DNA of 64,000 bases from Flagellimonas chongwuensis (GTDB taxonomy: Bacteria > Bacteroidota > Bacteroidia > Flavobacteriales > Flavobacteriaceae). Made by a program: the position numbers and the translations under genes. How positions within the stretch are numbered: position 1 is the first letter of the stretch; every line of letters begins with the position of its first letter. Below the pieces are notes generated by a model, which was not told where the DNA came from, made no database searches, and saw only the letters and a list, made by a program, of their open reading frames with translations. Shown here piece after piece: positions 61,365-64,000 of this stretch. The stretch spans positions 1,054,001-1,118,000 of the forward strand of contig NZ_WYET01000001.1 of assembly GCF_013376415.1 (NCBI RefSeq). Reading direction: 5' to 3'.

Positions 61365-62822
61365 ATGAAAAATAGATTATATAAATATTGTTTAGCATCA
61401 TTTGTGGCAGCAACCTTGTTGGTGTCTTGTGATGACGAACTGGACGTAGATCCATTTACAGAAGGTAATCCTGAAACATTTTTTAATACCGTTTCCAGCT
61501 TTCAGAATGGAGTAGACGGTATCTATAGCCAGTTTTGGAATTATTATTCTGACCCGGGTTCCGGTCTTCAAGGTATTCCTGATATCTTATCGGATAACGT
61601 AATTCTTGCGCAGACTGGTCGTAGATCCAATGAAGTTTACTATGATTACAGATATAACCCAAACACTGGTGGAGCTGTATCCTTATACTGGAGTGAAGCT
61701 TATGAAGCAGTAAATGCGGCCAACCTTGTTATAGGGCAAATTGATAACTTGCCCGACGGACCTGATAAGAATAATATTCTAGGACAAGCTTTGGCAGCTC
61801 GCGCCATCGCTCATTTTGATTTGGCCAGGGTTTATGCTATGATCCCTACCCAAAGTGCAGATGCCAACAATTCACCTGGTATCGTTTACCTTAAAGTAGA
61901 GGATGGTGATACCGGAGATCCTTTTGCACAACCTGCAAGGGAAACAGTTGCCAGTAACTATGCCGAAATCATAGGGGATTTGGAGCAAGCTGCTCAGCTA
62001 ATTGGAGCTAGTAACGGAGAGGGACGTTTGAACAGAAATGGTGTGTATGCCATGTTGTCAAGAGTTTACCTTTATAATGGAGATTATCAATTGGCCATCA
62101 ATGCCGCAAACCAAGTTACCACAACTATCGTGGATGCAACTGAAGAAGGAGCTCTACTAGCTGTATACGAAGATGCTAGCAACGAAGGAATTGTAATAGA
62201 ATGGTCTGTGAACACTTCATCAGAATCAGGGTTTAACAACGTTGGAGTGCTTTATAGCCAAACAACGCCTCCAAACACAGTTTCCGAGTATGTAATAGAT
62301 TATGAATTCTTCAACAATCTTGATCCTAACGATTTGAGAGCGGAGGTTATGCAGTACGATGCTACCAACCAAGGGAACAATTACAATGCTGTTAGAAAGT
62401 TCTTGGGAGAAACTGATGAGGTTAACGGGCGTGTGGATATTAAGGTGCTTAGGGCGGCGGAAGTTCTTTTGAACAAGGCTGAGGCCCAATTTGAAATCGA
62501 TCAAGCGGCCGCACTTGCAACTTTGAACATATTGAGGAATGCTAGATATACCTCTTATACAGGTGGAGAAACAGGTCAGGCATTAGAAGATGCCATTCAA
62601 TATGAGAGAAGAGTGGAACTTAGCTTCGAAGGTCATAGATTCTTTGATCTTAAGCGTAGAGGAGAAGCTGTGCAACGTTCAAATAATGGAGATTTAGCTG
62701 ATGGATCAGGAACACCTCCTGAAATCTTGACATTGCCAGCAGGTGACTACAGATTCCAGTTGCCTATTCCAATTGATGAAATCAATGCCAATCCGAATAT
62801 GGCACAAAATCCAAACTATTAA
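61365..62822 (+). CDS. SusD/RagB family outer-membrane lipoprotein
   Basis: 485 residues with a lipobox (LLVSCDDEL, Cys22). The SusD pattern includes 'NPETFFNTVSSFQNGVDGIY', TPR-like helices ('QALAARAIAHFDLARVYAMI', 'NRNGVYAMLSRVYLYNGDYQ') and the C-terminal 'ERRVELSFEGHRFFDLKRRG' with 'YRFQLPIPIDEINANPNMAQ'. It is the surface lid that captures substrate for SusC. It lies between susC and a third lipoprotein gene with gaps of 15 and 19 bp. Confidence 0.96.
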   Translation: MKNRLYKYCLASFVAATLLVSCDDELDVDPFTEGNPETFFNTVSSFQNGVDGIYSQFWNYYSDPGSGLQGIPDILSDNVILAQTGRRSNEVYYDYRYNPNTGGAVSLYWSEAYEAVNAANLVIGQIDNLPDGPDKNNILGQALAARAIAHFDLARVYAMIPTQSADANNSPGIVYLKVEDGDTGDPFAQPARETVASNYAEIIGDLEQAAQLIGASNGEGRLNRNGVYAMLSRVYLYNGDYQLAINAANQVTTTIVDATEEGALLAVYEDASNEGIVIEWSVNTSSESGFNNVGVLYSQTTPPNTVSEYVIDYEFFNNLDPNDLRAEVMQYDATNQGNNYNAVRKFLGETDEVNGRVDIKVLRAAEVLLNKAEAQFEIDQAAALATLNILRNARYTSYTGGETGQALEDAIQYERRVELSFEGHRFFDLKRRGEAVQRSNNGDLADGSGTPPEILTLPAGDYRFQLPIPIDEINANPNMAQNPNY

Positions 62823-62841
62823 TTTGTAACTACTAAAAAAG

Positions 62842-63594
62842 ATGAAAAATATATTTAAAACATTTGGAGTTCTTTTTGCAGGTGTTGCCTTGATTCTCTC
62901 TTCTTGTGAAGAAGAGGTGACGGTTTTCGACAATGTTAATGGTCAAACAGGTGTTTCTTTTGGAACAACCAGTTACAACGTGTCTGTGCCAGAAGAAGGT
63001 CTTGCATTGGAAATTCCAGTTAATGTTACTACGGTGTCAGATTCCGATAGGACAATTGATGTCACTGTTTCAGATGCTTCAATTGGTGGAGGGGAAAATT
63101 ACTCCTTTGGAACAGTTACGATACCTGCAAATGGATATAATGGTGTTCTGGATGTAACTTTGAATTTTGATCCTTTAGTGGATGGAGAAGTTTATGCCTT
63201 GGTTCTTAATCTTAGTGCGCTAGAAGGTGGTGTTGCTTTTGATGAAACAGTTACCATTGAATATTTTAAGGAAATTATATGTAATGATTTCTTATTAACA
63301 GTGGTAACTGATACCTATGGTGGGGAAACTACTTGGGAAATTGCTGATGAATCCGGAACAGTTGTAGTCTCGGGAGGTCCTTATGACAATGTATCAGGAG
63401 GAGATACCTATACATCTGAGTTTTTCTTAGAGGATGGATGTTATACCTTTACCATTTATGATGCTTATGGAGATGGACAAAGTGATGGTACCATAGTTGG
63501 CTCCTATACTTTGGAGTGCTCTATTTTGGATGTTTTGACAGGTGGTGGTGAATTTTCAGATTCACAAACTCAGGAATTCTGTGTTAACCAATAG
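62842..63594 (+). CDS. Surface lipoprotein of the SusCD operon
   Basis: 250 residues with a lipobox (LILSSCEEEV, Cys21). The first half is a Calx-beta-like domain ('TGVSFGTTSYNVSVPEEGLA', 'NYSFGTVTIPANGYNGVLDV'), as often found in SusE/SusF-position lipoproteins. The second half has 'DTYGGETTWEIADESGTVVV' and 'DGCYTFTIYDAYGDGQSDG', an Asp/Gly-rich domain seen in many secreted flavobacterial proteins that may bind calcium. Three Cys lie in the second half. It is probably the accessory substrate-binding lipoprotein of the SusCD complex. Confidence 0.85.
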   Translation: MKNIFKTFGVLFAGVALILSSCEEEVTVFDNVNGQTGVSFGTTSYNVSVPEEGLALEIPVNVTTVSDSDRTIDVTVSDASIGGGENYSFGTVTIPANGYNGVLDVTLNFDPLVDGEVYALVLNLSALEGGVAFDETVTIEYFKEIICNDFLLTVVTDTYGGETTWEIADESGTVVVSGGPYDNVSGGDTYTSEFFLEDGCYTFTIYDAYGDGQSDGTIVGSYTLECSILDVLTGGGEFSDSQTQEFCVNQ

Positions 63595-63635
63595 TTCGAT
63601 TAATCAGAATTTTTAAAATATCTTATTTTTATTAG

Positions 63636-63675
63636 AAAACCGAGTTGATATTAATTTTTTCAACTCGGTTTTTTT
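63636..63675 (+). terminator. Terminator of the SusCD operon
   Basis: Perfect 13-bp stem AAAACCGAGTTGA/TCAACTCGGTTTT with an 11-nt T-rich loop and a T tail, 42 bp past the last stop codon. Confidence 0.88.
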
Positions 63676-63795
63676 ATGTCCTTATGTTTTATGTTAAGTT
63701 CCAGTATACTCAGATTACCACATCAACCTTATGTTTAGGCTTAGCCTTTTTAGTTGAGGTTATAGTATCAATTTATTCACAGCAGATGCAGAACA

Positions 63796-63826
63796 AAAAA
63801 AGCTCCCTCTTGGGGAGCTTTTTTGT
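63796..63826. terminator. Terminator, probably for the minus-strand gene at the right edge
   Basis: Stem AAAAAAGCTCCC/GGGAGCTTTTTT with a short loop and T runs on both strands, 14 bp past the stop codon at 63840. Confidence 0.82.
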
Positions 63827-63839
63827 TAGATTCTATTGT

Positions 63840-64000
63840 TTACTTGGCGCTAGTGACCTCGTTGATATATTGCATTACTTTAATTGCATCTTCTTCTTTG
63901 TTCAATCTTAAGTCCTTCTCCTTAATGAGGTTTTTAATACGTTCTCTACCTAGTATATCATAAAAATACTTTTTCCTTAAGTAAATTTTTTCAGCAGGTT
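63840..64000 (-). CDS. Partial unknown protein (C-terminus only, cut by right edge)
   Basis: On the minus strand a frame enters from the right edge and stops at TAA 63842-63840. It gives about 53 residues: 'PAEKIYLRKKYFYDILGRER', then 'IKNLIKEKDLRLNKEEDAIK' and 'VMQYINEVTSAK'. It is basic, helical and soluble-looking, with a terminator right behind it, all of which support a real gene. Too little is visible to name it. Confidence 0.65.
   Translation of the reverse strand, partial: PAEKIYLRKKYFYDILGRERIKNLIKEKDLRLNKEEDAIKVMQYINEVTSAK

Overview
The window is chromosomal DNA of a member of the Bacteroidota, most likely a marine Flavobacteriaceae of the Muricauda/Allomuricauda (Flagellimonas) type. 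The evidence is the density of TonB-dependent receptors and a SusC/SusD pair, many short lipoproteins with Leu/Ser-Ser-Cys lipoboxes, families typical of the phylum (GSCFA, DUF4230, DUF5522, DUF6607, SatD, HmuY, PF14905 barrel), and promoters of the Bacteroidota form TTTG-N19-TAnnTTTG with weak Shine-Dalgarno signals. The genus is an inference; no rRNA or tRNA gene was seen.

Layout. 1-1.9 kb: C-terminal part of an outer-membrane beta-barrel protein cut by the left edge. 1.9-5.0 kb (-): a tight five-gene unit (M23 peptidase, MerR, LemA, two TPM-domain proteins) divergent from alaS. 7.8-11.2 kb (+): GSCFA, DUF4230 and M61-like peptidase genes, the last with its own textbook promoter. 11.2-13.8 kb (-): aromatic amino acid hydroxylase, a DUF4136 lipoprotein and a 53-residue DUF5522 gene. 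14.0-17.7 kb (+): a small HExxH membrane protein, a PLP-dependent deaminase-like enzyme, a glucosaminidase/LysM lipoprotein and hemL, with a cluster of palindromic intergenic repeats before hemL. 17.7-21.5 kb: an AT-rich accessory islet holding an XRE regulator, an unknown 97-residue protein, the phage Gp37/Gp68-TcmP pair and a putative abortive-infection membrane protein. 21.5-24.9 kb: a block bracketed by two copies of an intergenic repeat, containing a DUF2306 protein and a candidate fulvocin C-like bacteriocin operon (Cys-rich precursor, TlpA-like membrane protein, small lipoprotein). 24.9-28.0 kb (-): two AsmA/DUF748-type proteins and an ArsC-like protein.

28.2-33.5 kb is a divergent haem/iron uptake locus (HmuY lipoprotein and TonB receptor one way, DUF6607 and FMN-binding protein the other) sharing a 105-bp intergenic region with facing promoter boxes around one palindrome. 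33.5-39.4 kb (-) holds DUF3307/SatD (preceded by three evenly spaced palindromes), an SH3-like secreted protein, a CpxP/Spy-like protein and a large metzincin protease. 39.7-45.2 kb: a secreted protein made of five 35-residue repeats, a possible small RNA, an SLC13 transporter and a large TonB receptor. 45.4-58.1 kb is mainly housekeeping and envelope genes: lysS, a thioredoxin-like protein, a membrane LuxR-type regulator, a Pmp3/YqaE protein, lipB, porin and RDD proteins, OmpA and rnhB. 58.3-63.6 kb (+): a SusC-SusD-lipoprotein uptake operon with a good promoter and terminator. The right edge cuts a minus-strand gene.

The parts most worth following are the Gp37/Gp68-TcmP-AbiC islet, the fulvocin-like operon between direct repeats, the 28-bp-spaced SatD operators and the candidate sRNA near 40.7 kb. 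Calls rest on reading motifs by eye; no database search was run.
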